Below are positions 33,454-41,655 of a stretch of DNA of 64,000 bases, piece after piece. Within the stretch, counting starts at the first letter, position 1. Each line of letters begins with the position of its first letter. Position numbers and translations under genes: made by a program. The notes under the pieces were generated by a model. The model did not search any database, was not told the DNA's origin, and worked only from the letters and a program-made list of their open reading frames with translations. Source of the stretch: Amycolatopsis acididurans (lineage in GTDB: Bacteria; Actinomycetota; Actinomycetes; Mycobacteriales; Pseudonocardiaceae); the NCBI RefSeq assembly GCF_012328925.1, contig NZ_JAAXLS010000016.1:1-64000 (forward strand), read 5' to 3'.

Positions 33454-33609
33454 TCAGGTTAGCGCTCGCTCAGCTGACGCCATCCGCGGCAGCTCGTCTG
33501 ACCGAACTGATCGCGTGCCAGCCGGGTTACCGCCGAGGGCAATGGAGATTGCCGCCAACAAAGCAACCACGACCAACAACCCGAGAATGAAGCGCAACGG
33601 TGCTCCCAT
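33454..33609 (-). CDS. Small single-TM protein
   Basis: The product is 51 aa from ATG 33609. After MGAPLRF there is one hydrophobic helix (ILGLLVVVALLAAISIALGG) and a short charged tail. This is the usual pattern of small actinobacterial membrane proteins; the gene at 37588 also encodes a one-TM small protein. Convergent with the kinase gene, 10 bp from its end. Confidence 0.5.
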   Translation of the reverse strand: MGAPLRFILGLLVVVALLAAISIALGGNPAGTRSVRSDELPRMASAERALT

Positions 33610-33661
33610 GCTGCAGTAGCTTGCCGAAGCTGGCCTTCTGAGGTGTCGCACGGGAATCTCC

Positions 33662-34033
33662 TTACATATTCCACTTCTTGCGCATCCGCTGGAGCAGATG
33701 CTCCAGCTCGGTCGGTGTCATGGGTGGTTGCCAACTTCCCGCTCCTCGTCGCGGTGCTTGGCCCGGCTCCGGTTGCTGAACGGCCACCTGAGCGGCGCGT
33801 GCCTTTTCGGCTTCGATGTCGAGGGCGTCCATGTCGACCGTCGGCCAGATCGGCTCTGTAGCAAGGACTGCGGGCAGTTCCTCGGTAGGCGTGTCCAACA
33901 GTGTCCGCTCGAAGGCAAAGAACCGCACGGTTGGTGCCTCCATCGCTTCTGCGCTGTGTCGTCCACTGTGGTCAGATAGGAATGCGCCTACGATCGGATT
34001 TCCCGCGCTATCACGAAGATCATGTCGTCCCAC
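33662..34033 (-). CDS. Hypothetical protein
   Basis: Up to 123 aa from GTG 34033; ATG 33943 (93 aa) is an alternative. The core has TVRFFAFERTLLDTP and ELPAVLATEPIWPTVDMDALDIEAEKARAA, then a Pro/Gln-rich linker and a Lys/Arg C-terminus (HLLQRMRKKWNM). Charged and probably soluble. No family recognised. It lies in a minus-strand series of small genes that the IS21 element interrupts upstream. Confidence 0.5.
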   Translation of the reverse strand: MGRHDLRDSAGNPIVGAFLSDHSGRHSAEAMEAPTVRFFAFERTLLDTPTEELPAVLATEPIWPTVDMDALDIEAEKARAAQVAVQQPEPGQAPRRGAGSWQPPMTPTELEHLLQRMRKKWNM

Positions 34034-34065
34034 AGTGGCTGGGCATTGATCGTGCCCGGTATTTC

Positions 34066-34380
34066 TCAGGCGCTCGTGCTAATGAACGTGTCTGCGGATA
34101 GTCGGCGTGGGGTGTCTTCCGCTTGGTTTTCCGCAAGCAGTTCCTTGCAGTCCTCGCACACCGGCTGAGTCGGTCCGGTCTCATTGGCAGCAGGCGGGAC
34201 AAGATAGTCGTTGGCGCACAGCGAAAGCATGACGATCCGGTGCTGGCCCAGCGGCGGCATGGAAAGGTACGGCATCGTGACTGGCCTGTTGGAAATCGTT
34301 CGTGGGTAGTGCCTCCTTCGGCCCCCGAGCACACTCGGACATGTCGTCGTCGGGGCAACTTCGTCAAAAGGGGTGATCAT
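34066..34380 (-). CDS. Small protein with CxxC motif
   Basis: The product is 104 aa from ATG 34380. It contains VMLSLCANDYLVPP and QPVCEDCKELLAEN, so up to three Cys could bind a metal, as in small actinobacterial zinc-ribbon-like proteins found beside XRE/DUF397 genes. The N-terminal third is low in recognisable features, so the start may be further downstream. No function assigned. Confidence 0.5.
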   Translation of the reverse strand: MITPFDEVAPTTTCPSVLGGRRRHYPRTISNRPVTMPYLSMPPLGQHRIVMLSLCANDYLVPPAANETGPTQPVCEDCKELLAENQAEDTPRRLSADTFISTSA

Positions 34381-34487
34381 GAGACGGGGACCTTCTTCGT
34401 AAGATTGATTTGGGAGCCGGATGTGGTGCCGTTTTTTGTGCCTGACAAAGCGATTCCGGTCATCCGGAACGTGTGTTGAGCCCTTGC

Positions 34488-34970
34488 TTAATGCCACTGG
34501 GCGAGCACCTTGCGGGCGATGGCGACGACGGCTGACCAGGGCGGCAAAACGTGCCCCTGCTCGGGACGATTTGTCCAATGCTGGGAATCTGCGGGGTGGG
34601 GCACCACGACATACCCGCCGCGCGGAACGGCGCGTACCTTCGCGTCCCGCAGGTCCGGGGGCAGCTCAAGGCTGGTGCGTCGGCACGGCTCGGTGAGGAA
34701 GGTCCACCATCGGTCGTCGACATCGGTGCTCACCGGACCGCTCATTAGGCTCGTGGCCAGTTCGGCGGCGACGGGCTCGGCCAACCGCGCGGGAACAATG
34801 AGTGCGTCGAGTACATCGCCGGTATGCACCACGAGACGGTGCCCGGCACTGTCGAGGCTGGCTGGCCAACCCAGGTGGCGGTAGAACTCGGCGGCGGCGG
34901 AAAGATCAAGCGGCGCACGTGAACCTGTCGGGGTCGAGCTGTGGCCATCTCGGTGGAACGTTGTTGCCAT
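34488..34970 (-). CDS. Primase/polymerase-like (Prim-Pol N-terminal) small protein
   Basis: The product is 160 aa from ATG 34970. LSAAAEFYRHLGWPAS, DVLDALIVPA, WWTFLTEP and GGYVVVPHPADSQHW follow the pattern of short actinobacterial proteins related to the bifunctional primase-polymerase N-domain (Tyr-x5-GW..P at the start, VxxPPS-like later). I see no full catalytic triad, so a degenerate or regulatory role is likely. The gene lost its original upstream context through the IS21 insertion at 35088. Confidence 0.5.
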   Translation of the reverse strand: MATTFHRDGHSSTPTGSRAPLDLSAAAEFYRHLGWPASLDSAGHRLVVHTGDVLDALIVPARLAEPVAAELATSLMSGPVSTDVDDRWWTFLTEPCRRTSLELPPDLRDAKVRAVPRGGYVVVPHPADSQHWTNRPEQGHVLPPWSAVVAIARKVLAQWH

Positions 34971-35154
34971 GGCGATGCTCCGATCCTTCGCTCGGGGACT
35001 GCTGTCGGGACTGGCGTGTGTTTTGCGCGGGGTTTGGCCACACAGCACCGTTTGGTGCGAATAGGGGCTGGGTGTGAGGCGGACCTGTGTTGATGCCGAG
35101 TTGGGGTGGACCCTTTTGTGCCGAGCCGGGGTGGACCCCTGTTTGGCGGGCAGT

Positions 35155-35985
35155 TTAGTCGTTGTCCTGGTTGTGGCGTTCGCCTTGGTGGAGCAGGTCA
35201 CGGCGTCCGTGGGTGCGGTAGGAGTTTCCGGATAGGGTGAGGACTTCGGCGTGGTGGACGAGGCGGTCGATCATGGCTGCTGCGACGACGTCGTCGCCGA
35301 AGGTTTCTCCCCAACGCCCGAAGGGCAGGTTCGAGGTGACCATGATGGAGCCTTGTTCGTAGCGGGAAGCGACGAGTTGGAAGAACAGGTTCGCGGCGTC
35401 GGTGTCGAAGGGGATGTAGCCGATCTCGTCGACGATGATCAGTTTGTAGCGGCGGATTTTCTTCAGCTCGGTTTCGAGTGCTCCGGCGTGGTGCGCGGTG
35501 GCCAGGCGAGTGATCCAGTTGTTCGCCGTGTCGAACAAGACGCTGTAGCCGGCGTGCGCGGCTTTGACACCGAGCCCGATCGCGAGGTGGGTTTTTCCGA
35601 TCCCGGGTGGGCCGAGCAGGATCACGTTCTCGGTTTTCGCGACGAAGGTGCTGGTCGCCAGGTGTGCGAGCAGGTCTTTGCGCAGCGAGGGTAGATGGTC
35701 GAGGTTGAAGTCCTCGAGGGTTTTGACCTGGGGGAAGTGCGCGGTCCGGATTCGCATGGTGGTGCCCGCGGACTCCCGGTCAGCGACCTGGCGTTCGAGC
35801 ACTGCGGCCAAGTATTCCTCGTGGGCCCAGTTCTCGTCTCGGGCGCGGTTGGCGAGGTCTTCCCAGACGCGCCCGATCGTGGGTGTTTTTAGTGCCCGGG
35901 CCAGATACGCGAGCTTGGAGGAGATCTGCTCGCTGGTCTTGTGAGATGCTGCTGGCTTCGTGGTCGTGGTTTTCGTGGACGTCAT
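35155..35985 (-). CDS. istB: IS21 helper ATPase IstB
   Basis: The product is 276 aa. It is an AAA+ DnaC-like ATPase: Walker A LLGPPGIGKTHLAIGLG at about 120-136, Walker B LIIVDEIGYIPF, then SNLPFGRWGETFGDD (sensor region) and AAMIDRLVHHAEVL. IstB assists IstA in target selection. It overlaps istA by 4 nt (ATGA). Length and motifs are complete. Confidence 0.95.
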   Translation of the reverse strand: MTSTKTTTTKPAASHKTSEQISSKLAYLARALKTPTIGRVWEDLANRARDENWAHEEYLAAVLERQVADRESAGTTMRIRTAHFPQVKTLEDFNLDHLPSLRKDLLAHLATSTFVAKTENVILLGPPGIGKTHLAIGLGVKAAHAGYSVLFDTANNWITRLATAHHAGALETELKKIRRYKLIIVDEIGYIPFDTDAANLFFQLVASRYEQGSIMVTSNLPFGRWGETFGDDVVAAAMIDRLVHHAEVLTLSGNSYRTHGRRDLLHQGERHNQDND

Positions 35986-37238
35986 TGTGCCTCCCTGGTG
36001 TGTTCGGTTTCGGTTGTGTGGAACTCGACGCCGAACCGGGCGTCGTAGTCGGTGAGCGCGCGCATCTGGACCGGGTGCCCATCGGCGTGGGTGCGGGTGC
36101 CGGCGGTCTTGTGCTGCTGGTAGTGCGCCCGCAGTTTCGCCGCGGTCTCGACATGTTTCGGGCTGGTCACTGTTGCGTGGGTCTGCCAGGACCGCGGGTG
36201 GCTGCCCGCGGGCTGCCCGTCGCAGCCGATCACGACCTCGACAAGCGATGCGTGGATATCAACGAAGCGGCCGATAAACCGGGGATCGGCGGAGTAGTCG
36301 TTCCCGTCGACGCGGACGTAGTAGTCACGACCCAGCCGCACCCGCGACGACAACCCCGTGGCCGGTGGTGTCCTCGGCAGCGCGAGCATCGCCTGCTGAT
36401 CGGTCTCGGCCCGATCGATCGGGCGCGCACCGATAGCACGAACGTGGCGCCGGTTGGCCCGAGCCAGCCACTCGATGAGCTGGGTGGTGAAATCGGCCGG
36501 GCTGGTGAAACTGCGGCCCGGCAGGAACGAGGTCTCCAGATACCGGTTCGCGCGTTCGACGATGCCCTTGGTCTCCGGGTCCTTCGGTGGGGCCAGCCGG
36601 ATCCGGGTTGCCAGTGTCCCGGCGAACGCGGCCGCGACCACGGTGGGCTTGCCCGTCCCGCCGATCGCGGCCTCACGATCCCAGAGCAGCGTTTTCGGGC
36701 ACCCACCGAAACGGGTCAACAGTTCCCACATGCCCGCGGTGAGATCACCGCCCTGGCGGGAGGGCAGCATGAGCGCTTCGATCCGGCGGGAGAACCCCGA
36801 CACCATTACCAGCACAGGAAGCACCCGCTCCTGACCATCCCCAACCCGGACTCGGGTCCCGGGGAACCACAGATCGCACTGGATCACCTCCCCGGGGCAA
36901 TAGGAGAGCCGGTCTGCGGGATCCACACCCCGATACTCCGGACGCAGCTTCGCGACCCTGTCCCGCAACACCGACGACGAGTGCTCCCACCCGACACGCT
37001 CGGCGATCACCGTCGCTGGCATCGACGGGAACTGCGCCAGAAGCTCCCGGATCCTCGGCTCAAACGCATCCACCATCGACCCGCGCGGACCTCTGGTCCG
37101 CTCCGGCGGCCCCGAAGCCCGCAACGCCCGCCGCACCGTGTTCCGACCAACACCCAGATCACGCACGATCTGCTTGATCGGCACCCCCTCAGCCCGATGC
37201 AACCGCCGAATCTCCGCCCACACATCCACTGAAATCAC
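35982..37238 (-). CDS. istA: IS21 transposase IstA
   Basis: About 418 aa from GTG 37238 (ISVDVWAEIRRLHRAEG); GTG 37265 or 37229 are alternatives. There is an N-terminal HTH (VPIKQIVRDLGVGRNTVRRAL). The DDE catalytic residues lie in VIQCDLWF, LLWDREA and KGIVERANRYLE. The C-terminal domain includes YYVRVDGNDYSAD. All key parts are present, so the element should be active. Confidence 0.93.
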   Translation of the reverse strand: MISVDVWAEIRRLHRAEGVPIKQIVRDLGVGRNTVRRALRASGPPERTRGPRGSMVDAFEPRIRELLAQFPSMPATVIAERVGWEHSSSVLRDRVAKLRPEYRGVDPADRLSYCPGEVIQCDLWFPGTRVRVGDGQERVLPVLVMVSGFSRRIEALMLPSRQGGDLTAGMWELLTRFGGCPKTLLWDREAAIGGTGKPTVVAAAFAGTLATRIRLAPPKDPETKGIVERANRYLETSFLPGRSFTSPADFTTQLIEWLARANRRHVRAIGARPIDRAETDQQAMLALPRTPPATGLSSRVRLGRDYYVRVDGNDYSADPRFIGRFVDIHASLVEVVIGCDGQPAGSHPRSWQTHATVTSPKHVETAAKLRAHYQQHKTAGTRTHADGHPVQMRALTDYDARFGVEFHTTETEHTREAQ

Positions 37239-37291
37239 CCTCCCAGCCTCGACCAGGGGGTCCAACCCAGTTCGGCACTAGGGGGTCCGTT

Positions 37292-37591
37292 CTAACTCGG
37301 CATCAACAGACCTGGCCTGCGGGGAGTGGGAGGCTGCGAAGGCATGAGCTGCGCGCGAGCCAGCGCCGCGTCGCGCAGAGCCGAACGGAGTTGTCCGACT
37401 TCCGCTGGGGTGAAAGTGAGCCGGCCGGCCCGGGAGGCGGTGATCGTGACACCGTCCGGGGCCACCCCGACCAGTGCGCGTGCCTTGTGACCTCGTTCGT
37501 CGCGGCAGCGCACGATCCATTCGTCTGAGCCTCGCCAGCCCAAGCGCTCCAGCAGACTCAGGACGGTGTTCGCCCACGTGTGCTTGCTCAC
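37292..37591 (-). CDS. Small hypothetical protein whose 3' end lies inside the IS21
   Basis: The product is 99 aa from GTG 37591 (GTGA overlap). The core (WIVRCRDERGHKARALVGVAPDG, LTFTPAEVGQLRSALRDA) matches the 28328 paralogue. The last residues (LLMPS) and the stop are encoded by the IS right end, since the element inserted at 37309. The original reading frame would have continued leftwards beyond 35087. Only a Pro-rich tail was replaced, so the protein may still work. Confidence 0.65.
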   Translation of the reverse strand: MSKHTWANTVLSLLERLGWRGSDEWIVRCRDERGHKARALVGVAPDGVTITASRAGRLTFTPAEVGQLRSALRDAALARAQLMPSQPPTPRRPGLLMPS

Positions 37592-37815
37592 GGCAGGTCA
37601 CGCACCTTCGGGCCACGGTGGAACCCAGTGGGCAGGCGGCGGTCGGGGTCAACGCCTGCCCACCGGGAGTTCGTGGGTGCCGTGGTCGCGGCGTCGCCGC
37701 GTCGCGCTCGGGCGATCCGGCGCCGCTCGCTGGCCCAGCTCGACCGCGGTAGGCCCGCAATCGGCAGCCCGGTCGCTGTGACCAGCACAAACACACCAAG
37801 CACCACTGAGATCAC
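37588..37815 (-). CDS. Small single-TM protein
   Basis: The product is 75 aa from GTG 37815 (ISVVLGVFVLVTATGLPIAGL is one TM segment), followed by a basic Arg/Ala-rich region. It overlaps the next gene by GTGA, so the two are coupled. Unknown function. It diverges from the XRE/DUF397 pair, sharing the AT-rich stretch with a palindrome at 37871-37902. Confidence 0.5.
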   Translation of the reverse strand: MISVVLGVFVLVTATGLPIAGLPRSSWASERRRIARARRGDAATTAPTNSRWAGVDPDRRLPTGFHRGPKVRDLP

Positions 37816-37870
37816 CTTTACGATCCGTCGGCTACTCTTCGGACTACTCGACTTGGTCCAAATAACCTCG

Positions 37871-37902
37871 TGAGTACTATCAAGCTAAGATGAGAGTACT
37901 CA
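37871..37902. promoter_or_regulatory. Inverted repeat TGAGTACT/AGTACTCA upstream of XRE gene
   Basis: TGAGTACT (37871-37878) and AGTACTCA (37895-37902) form a perfect 8-bp inverted repeat with 16 bp between. Each half contains the palindrome AGTACT. It sits between the divergent small genes and the XRE-DUF397 pair. An autoregulatory operator of the XRE protein is likely by analogy with other such pairs; this is inference. Confidence 0.6.
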
Positions 37903-37997
37903 TGACGGAATACGCCGATCGTGTGTACTTGCTGGTGTCAGGCTGTGATACTGAGATCAGCGCACTGGTTACTCAGCACAGGTGGGAGCGCCACTGA
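37902..37997 (+). CDS. Short leader ORF (31 aa) coupled to the XRE gene
   Basis: ATG 37902 (or ATG 37890, in frame) encodes MTEYADRVYLLVSGCDTEIS and ends with WERH; the TGA at 37995-37997 shares TGATG with the XRE start. Its ribosome-binding site, if any, is the purine-rich GATGAGAG just before. It may couple translation of the regulator. Whether the peptide itself matters is unknown. Confidence 0.45.
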   Translation: MTEYADRVYLLVSGCDTEISALVTQHRWERH

Positions 37998-38869
37998 TGG
38001 GACATGCGCCGGTTTCGAGCACGGTGCAAGCACTCGAACTGGGCCTGCGGCTTCGCGAGCGCCGGGAGCAGTTGGGCTTGACCTTGACCGCGGTCGGTAA
38101 GGAGACAGGAATCGGTGGCAACAACCTGTCCTCGATCGAGATCTCCAAGCGTCGGCTTACTGCGACCAAGCTGACCGAGCTGGCGAAGGTCTACGGGCTG
38201 TCCGACGACCAGCTTGCCGAGTTGGAGATGCTGCGTAGCCAGACCGAGCGCCGTGAATGGTGGGATGACTACGCTCGGTTGTATTCGGAGGAGTTCCTGC
38301 GCTTCATTGGACTGGAAGCCGGCGCGGCGACCGTGCGCGAGTACGCAGCCGAGACCATCCCTGGCCTGTTGCAAACCGCCGACTACGCACGGGCCATGAT
38401 CCGAGGTGGTTCGCCCTACATCAAGCCCGTCGATGTGGGACCGAGGGTTGAGTCCCGGCTTGCCCGGCAGGCGCGGCTCGATGACCCCGACCCGATCGAC
38501 CTCACCGTGGTCATCGGGCAAACGGCACTGCGGCAGGAGGTCGGCAGCCGCGAGGTCATGGCCCACCAGCTTGCCCGCCTGGCCAAGCTCAGCGAGGAAC
38601 GCCGCGAGCACATCAAGATCCATGTCATGCCCTACAGCGCTGGCGCCCACCCCGTGATCGGCGGCGGGCTCAAGATCCTCTCTTTCAACTCGCAACTACT
38701 GCCGGACATGGTCTGGCAAGAAGCCGTCACCACCGGCTCTCTGATCGACAAGCCTCACGTGGTCCGCGAGCTGAGTGCCAGCCTCGACGAGGCGGCCGAC
38801 CGTGCGCTGGACCTCGACGACTCGCTTGAGATCATTCACCAGGTCCGTAAGGAGATGGAGACGCAATGA
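37997..38869 (+). CDS. XRE regulator with DUF5753 (Scr1-type) domain
   Basis: The product is 290 aa from ATG 37997. The HTH is LRERREQLGLTLTAVGKETGIGGNNLSSIE (about 18-47). The DUF5753 C-domain reads ALVRE-like: EWWDDYARLYSEEFLRFIGLEAGAATVREYAAETIPGLLQT in its first half, then RQARLDDPDPIDLTVVIGQTALRQEVG. It pairs with a DUF397 gene (ATGA overlap), the common actinobacterial TA-like/developmental regulator pair (Scr1/Scr2). Confidence 0.85.
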   Translation: MGHAPVSSTVQALELGLRLRERREQLGLTLTAVGKETGIGGNNLSSIEISKRRLTATKLTELAKVYGLSDDQLAELEMLRSQTERREWWDDYARLYSEEFLRFIGLEAGAATVREYAAETIPGLLQTADYARAMIRGGSPYIKPVDVGPRVESRLARQARLDDPDPIDLTVVIGQTALRQEVGSREVMAHQLARLAKLSEERREHIKIHVMPYSAGAHPVIGGGLKILSFNSQLLPDMVWQEAVTTGSLIDKPHVVRELSASLDEAADRALDLDDSLEIIHQVRKEMETQ

Positions 38870-39258
38870 ACACCCACACCTGGTCCCTCAGCCCGGCCAC
38901 CGGCTGGTTCAAAAGCTCGTTCAGCAACCCTTCGCAAGACTGCGTCGAGGTCAAATTAGAAGGTGACGTCGTTCGTCTCCGCGATAGCAAGGACCAGGGC
39001 ACCGGGCCAGTCATCACCGTCCCCGCTCAGCACTGGCCGGGCTTCATCGCCGAAGCACTCGGCCGCGACGAAGCGGGGAGCAACCGAGCGGTACGCATCC
39101 ATCCTGCTGCGGATGGCAGCGTGCGACTGTACGCACTCGACTGCGATGTCACGCTGGGCTACACCAGCTCAGAATGGGAGGCGTTTGTCGCTGGCGCCCA
39201 GGCCGGTCAGTTCGATCACTCCCGAGCGACGCCTTCGGATGCCCTGACCAGCATCTGA
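38866..39258 (+). CDS. DUF397 protein with a second C-terminal motif
   Basis: The product is 130 aa, longer than the usual 60-80. The first unit has WFKSSFSNPSQDCVEVKL and VVRLRDSKDQGTGPVITV, then HWPGFIAEAL. A second unit ends in TSSEWEAFVAGAQAGQFD, the normal C-terminal motif of DUF397 proteins. It looks like a partial internal duplication. It forms the partner of the XRE/DUF5753 protein. Confidence 0.8.
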   Translation: MNTHTWSLSPATGWFKSSFSNPSQDCVEVKLEGDVVRLRDSKDQGTGPVITVPAQHWPGFIAEALGRDEAGSNRAVRIHPAADGSVRLYALDCDVTLGYTSSEWEAFVAGAQAGQFDHSRATPSDALTSI

Positions 39259-39444
39259 TCAAGACTCATCGCAGCTCAGCCGCCGGTCATCGATCGGAAG
39301 GCCGGTATGACGCGCGGAGCGCGCAGGGGGAACGAAGGCATGGACAGGGACGTCACCTCGCCCGATGCTCGGCGCATGAGCGAGGCCGAGAAGGTCGGCA
39401 AGGTGGGTGCGCATGGCGCGCCGACATCGCGAGGGAGTCGAAGC

Positions 39445-40233
39445 ATGCACCAGGCCGAGTTGGTGTCTCTCGATGGCGTGCCACTGGAGGCCGTCGTCCA
39501 CTCGCCGCAAGGCCAATCCTCCCGCGGTGTGGTGATCCAGGCGCACGGGATCAACGCGGACATGAGCGAGGGCGGAATGTTCGTGCGGCTGGCTGGTCGT
39601 CTGGCCGACAGCGGTTTCGCTGTCTTGCGCTTTTCATTTCGCGGTCATGGCAACTCAGGTGGGACCCAGCGCGGGGCGACGATCGCCGGGGAGATGCTGG
39701 ACCTGCAGGCGGCCGTTGAGTTCATGACTGCGAGACACGAAGGGCCAGTGACACTGGTGGCGTCGAGCTTCGGCGCCGTGGCTACATCGCTGTCCTTGCC
39801 ATGGCTTGATGACCGGCTGAGCCAGATCGTGCTGTGGAACCCCGTGCTCGACCTGACACACACGTTTGTCGATCCACAACTCCCGTGGGGCAAGGAGAAC
39901 TACAGCCCAGAGCAGCAACGCCTATTGCATACCCAGGGTTTTCTCGTAGTGGACGACGAATTCGAGCTGGGCCGGGTGCTGTTCGAGGAGTTCCAGCACT
40001 ATCGGCCACGGGACTACTTTGTGGCCAGCTCTGTTCCGGGGCTTGTGGTGCATGGTGACCGAGACAGTGCAGTGTCGTACGAGATCGCACGGTCGAGTGC
40101 CGCCGCCAGGCGGAACTGCGATTTCTACACGGTCTCTGGGTCTGACCATGGCTTCGATACACGCGCCCGCGAGGACGAGGCCATCGAAGTCTCGATCGAT
40201 TGGCTGACAAGCAATGCGTTGGGCACGCAGTGA
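39445..40233 (+). CDS. Alpha/beta hydrolase
   Basis: The product is 262 aa from ATG 39445 (GAGGGAG 8 nt upstream); earlier in-frame ATGs at 39307 and 39376 are less likely. The fold motifs are VVIQAHGINADMSEGG, FSFRGHGNSGG and the nucleophile elbow VASSFGAVA (Ser-Phe-Gly-Ala). The acid lies in VVHGDRDSAVSY and the His in SGSDHGFD. Esterase or thioesterase activity is likely, with unknown substrate. It overlaps the hexapeptide transferase by GTGA. Confidence 0.8.
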   Translation: MHQAELVSLDGVPLEAVVHSPQGQSSRGVVIQAHGINADMSEGGMFVRLAGRLADSGFAVLRFSFRGHGNSGGTQRGATIAGEMLDLQAAVEFMTARHEGPVTLVASSFGAVATSLSLPWLDDRLSQIVLWNPVLDLTHTFVDPQLPWGKENYSPEQQRLLHTQGFLVVDDEFELGRVLFEEFQHYRPRDYFVASSVPGLVVHGDRDSAVSYEIARSSAAARRNCDFYTVSGSDHGFDTRAREDEAIEVSIDWLTSNALGTQ

Positions 40234-40880
40234 ACATCGACTCCCTGTACGCGGCGGTCCAGATCGCTGACAGCAGCATCGTGGGTGAACACTGCACGCT
40301 CGGCTTTCCCAAGGAAGCACGGGTACGTGCTGAACAGCAGCAGCCAGGAACCCAGAACGCGGGCGAGCCGACGGTTGTCGGCAAGCGGTGCCTGCTGGCC
40401 AACCAGGTGGTGCTCTACGAGGGTGTCCAGGTCGGTCATGACTGCTTGCTCGAAGATCGTGTCCGCGTCGGCTACAACAGCAGGATCGGTGACCGAAGCC
40501 GCATTGTCTACGGAGCGTACGTGTGTGACCGGGTCACGATCGGAGCTGACGCGCGGGTCGCCGGGTTCGTCTGCGACGGCACGGTCATTGGGGACCGTTC
40601 CACCGTGATGGGCGAGCTGGTGCACGAATACGCCCGACCGCACCAGGGGTGGTGGGACGTCGACGAGGACTCTCCCGTGGTCGAGCCGGACTCCGTCGTC
40701 GGCTACGGCTCCCGGGTTGTGGGCGGCGTGACGATCGGGCCACGCAGCTACGTCGCAGCAGGCGCGATCGTGACCAGGAACGTGCCACCCGAGCACGTCG
40801 TCACGGGCGTGAACGTCCACACGCCAGCTCATCAGTGGACGGGCCGGCGCCTTCAGGACCTGATTCGACAGTGGTCGTGA
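40230..40880 (+). CDS. Hexapeptide-repeat acyltransferase-like protein
   Basis: The product is 216 aa from GTG 40230. Left-handed beta-helix repeats are visible (VVGKRCLLANQVVLYEGVQV, IGDRSRIVYGAYVCDRVTIG, VVGYGSRVVGGVTIGPRSYV). The end AAGAIVTRNVPPEHVVTGV is the classic tail of acetyl- or succinyl-transferases. It likely acylates an amino sugar or other small molecule with acyl-CoA. It is coupled to the hydrolase. Confidence 0.82.
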   Translation: MNIDSLYAAVQIADSSIVGEHCTLGFPKEARVRAEQQQPGTQNAGEPTVVGKRCLLANQVVLYEGVQVGHDCLLEDRVRVGYNSRIGDRSRIVYGAYVCDRVTIGADARVAGFVCDGTVIGDRSTVMGELVHEYARPHQGWWDVDEDSPVVEPDSVVGYGSRVVGGVTIGPRSYVAAGAIVTRNVPPEHVVTGVNVHTPAHQWTGRRLQDLIRQWS

Positions 40881-40908
40881 GCGAATCTCCTGGACTCTCA
40901 GGTGCTCC

Positions 40909-41655
40909 TCATCGTGATGTGACGAAGGCTGAGTCCTCCGTGTCGCTGCCGGCCTCCTCCTTGGGGCGTTGGCGCACCAGAGGTGGCTCGCAGGCGAACG
41001 CTGTGAGCTGACGGGGAAATCTGGCTCGGAGGTCTGGCCGCGGATGATCGATGTATAGAGACGGAAGGAACTCGTCTATCGGGACGATGGCGTGTTCCAG
41101 ATGCGTGTCGAGCAGGACGTCCAGCGCTGGCCTCGTGAGCAGGTAGCCGTAGGTGCAATGGCTATATCCAGGAACGACGAATCCGGGAAGCGACGCGTGG
41201 TGGTCCGGTTCCAATGGATACCTGCCGAGGTAGAGCAGGTCGAAGTGTCGTATGTGTCGGACCAGACGCTCCAGCGCACGAATAAGTTCTTCGAGGAACG
41301 CAGGGCCGAGCACGGCGTCGTCTTCCAAGATGAGGATGTAGGGCTCGCTGCAGGTGTTGGCTGCGTGGCGCCAGCAAGCCAGGTGTGCCAGGGTGCAGCC
41401 GATCTCGCCGTACTTCAGCGGCCTACTCCACCACGGGTTGTCGGACGCTATCGGCCAAGGGAACAGCTTGTGCCCCGTCCTTTCCAGGTCGGCACGGGAT
41501 AGTTCACGGCCATCGAATGGGCCATTCCAGTCCGAGGTGAACGTGACTGGTAGATCTGGTGGCAGGGCGCGGGCGATTTCGGCACGGCGATCGGCACGCC
41601 GAGGCAGGTTAATGACATAGCTCCGGATGTCGCGGGCGGTGACCAACGTGTTCAC
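40909..41655 (-). CDS. GT25-family (LOS-type) glycosyltransferase
   Basis: The product is 248 aa from GTG 41655 (GTGA overlap). It matches family 25: YVINLPRRADRRAEI at the N-terminus, EIGCTLAHLACWR (EIGC-S/T-SH), YILILEDDAVLGP (acidic metal-binding motif) and TYGYLLTRPALDVLL. Members transfer sugars such as galactose onto LOS or hydroxylysine. It is coupled to the unknown protein at 41652. Confidence 0.8.
   Translation of the reverse strand: MNTLVTARDIRSYVINLPRRADRRAEIARALPPDLPVTFTSDWNGPFDGRELSRADLERTGHKLFPWPIASDNPWWSRPLKYGEIGCTLAHLACWRHAANTCSEPYILILEDDAVLGPAFLEELIRALERLVRHIRHFDLLYLGRYPLEPDHHASLPGFVVPGYSHCTYGYLLTRPALDVLLDTHLEHAIVPIDEFLPSLYIDHPRPDLRARFPRQLTAFACEPPLVRQRPKEEAGSDTEDSAFVTSR

Larger units (their letters stand above)
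35088..37308. mobile_element. IS21-family insertion sequence with 6-bp target duplication
   Basis: The element is bounded by inverted repeats beginning TGTTGATGCCGAGTT on the left (35088) and its complement on the right (ending 37308). A second inner repeat copy is present at each end (left GCCGAGCCGGGGTGGACCCC, right GGGTCCAACCCAGTTCGGC), as usual for IS21 ends. It carries istA and istB. GACCTG occurs directly outside both ends (35082-35087 and 37309-37314), the target duplication. Everything looks intact, implying a recent insertion. Confidence 0.92.
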
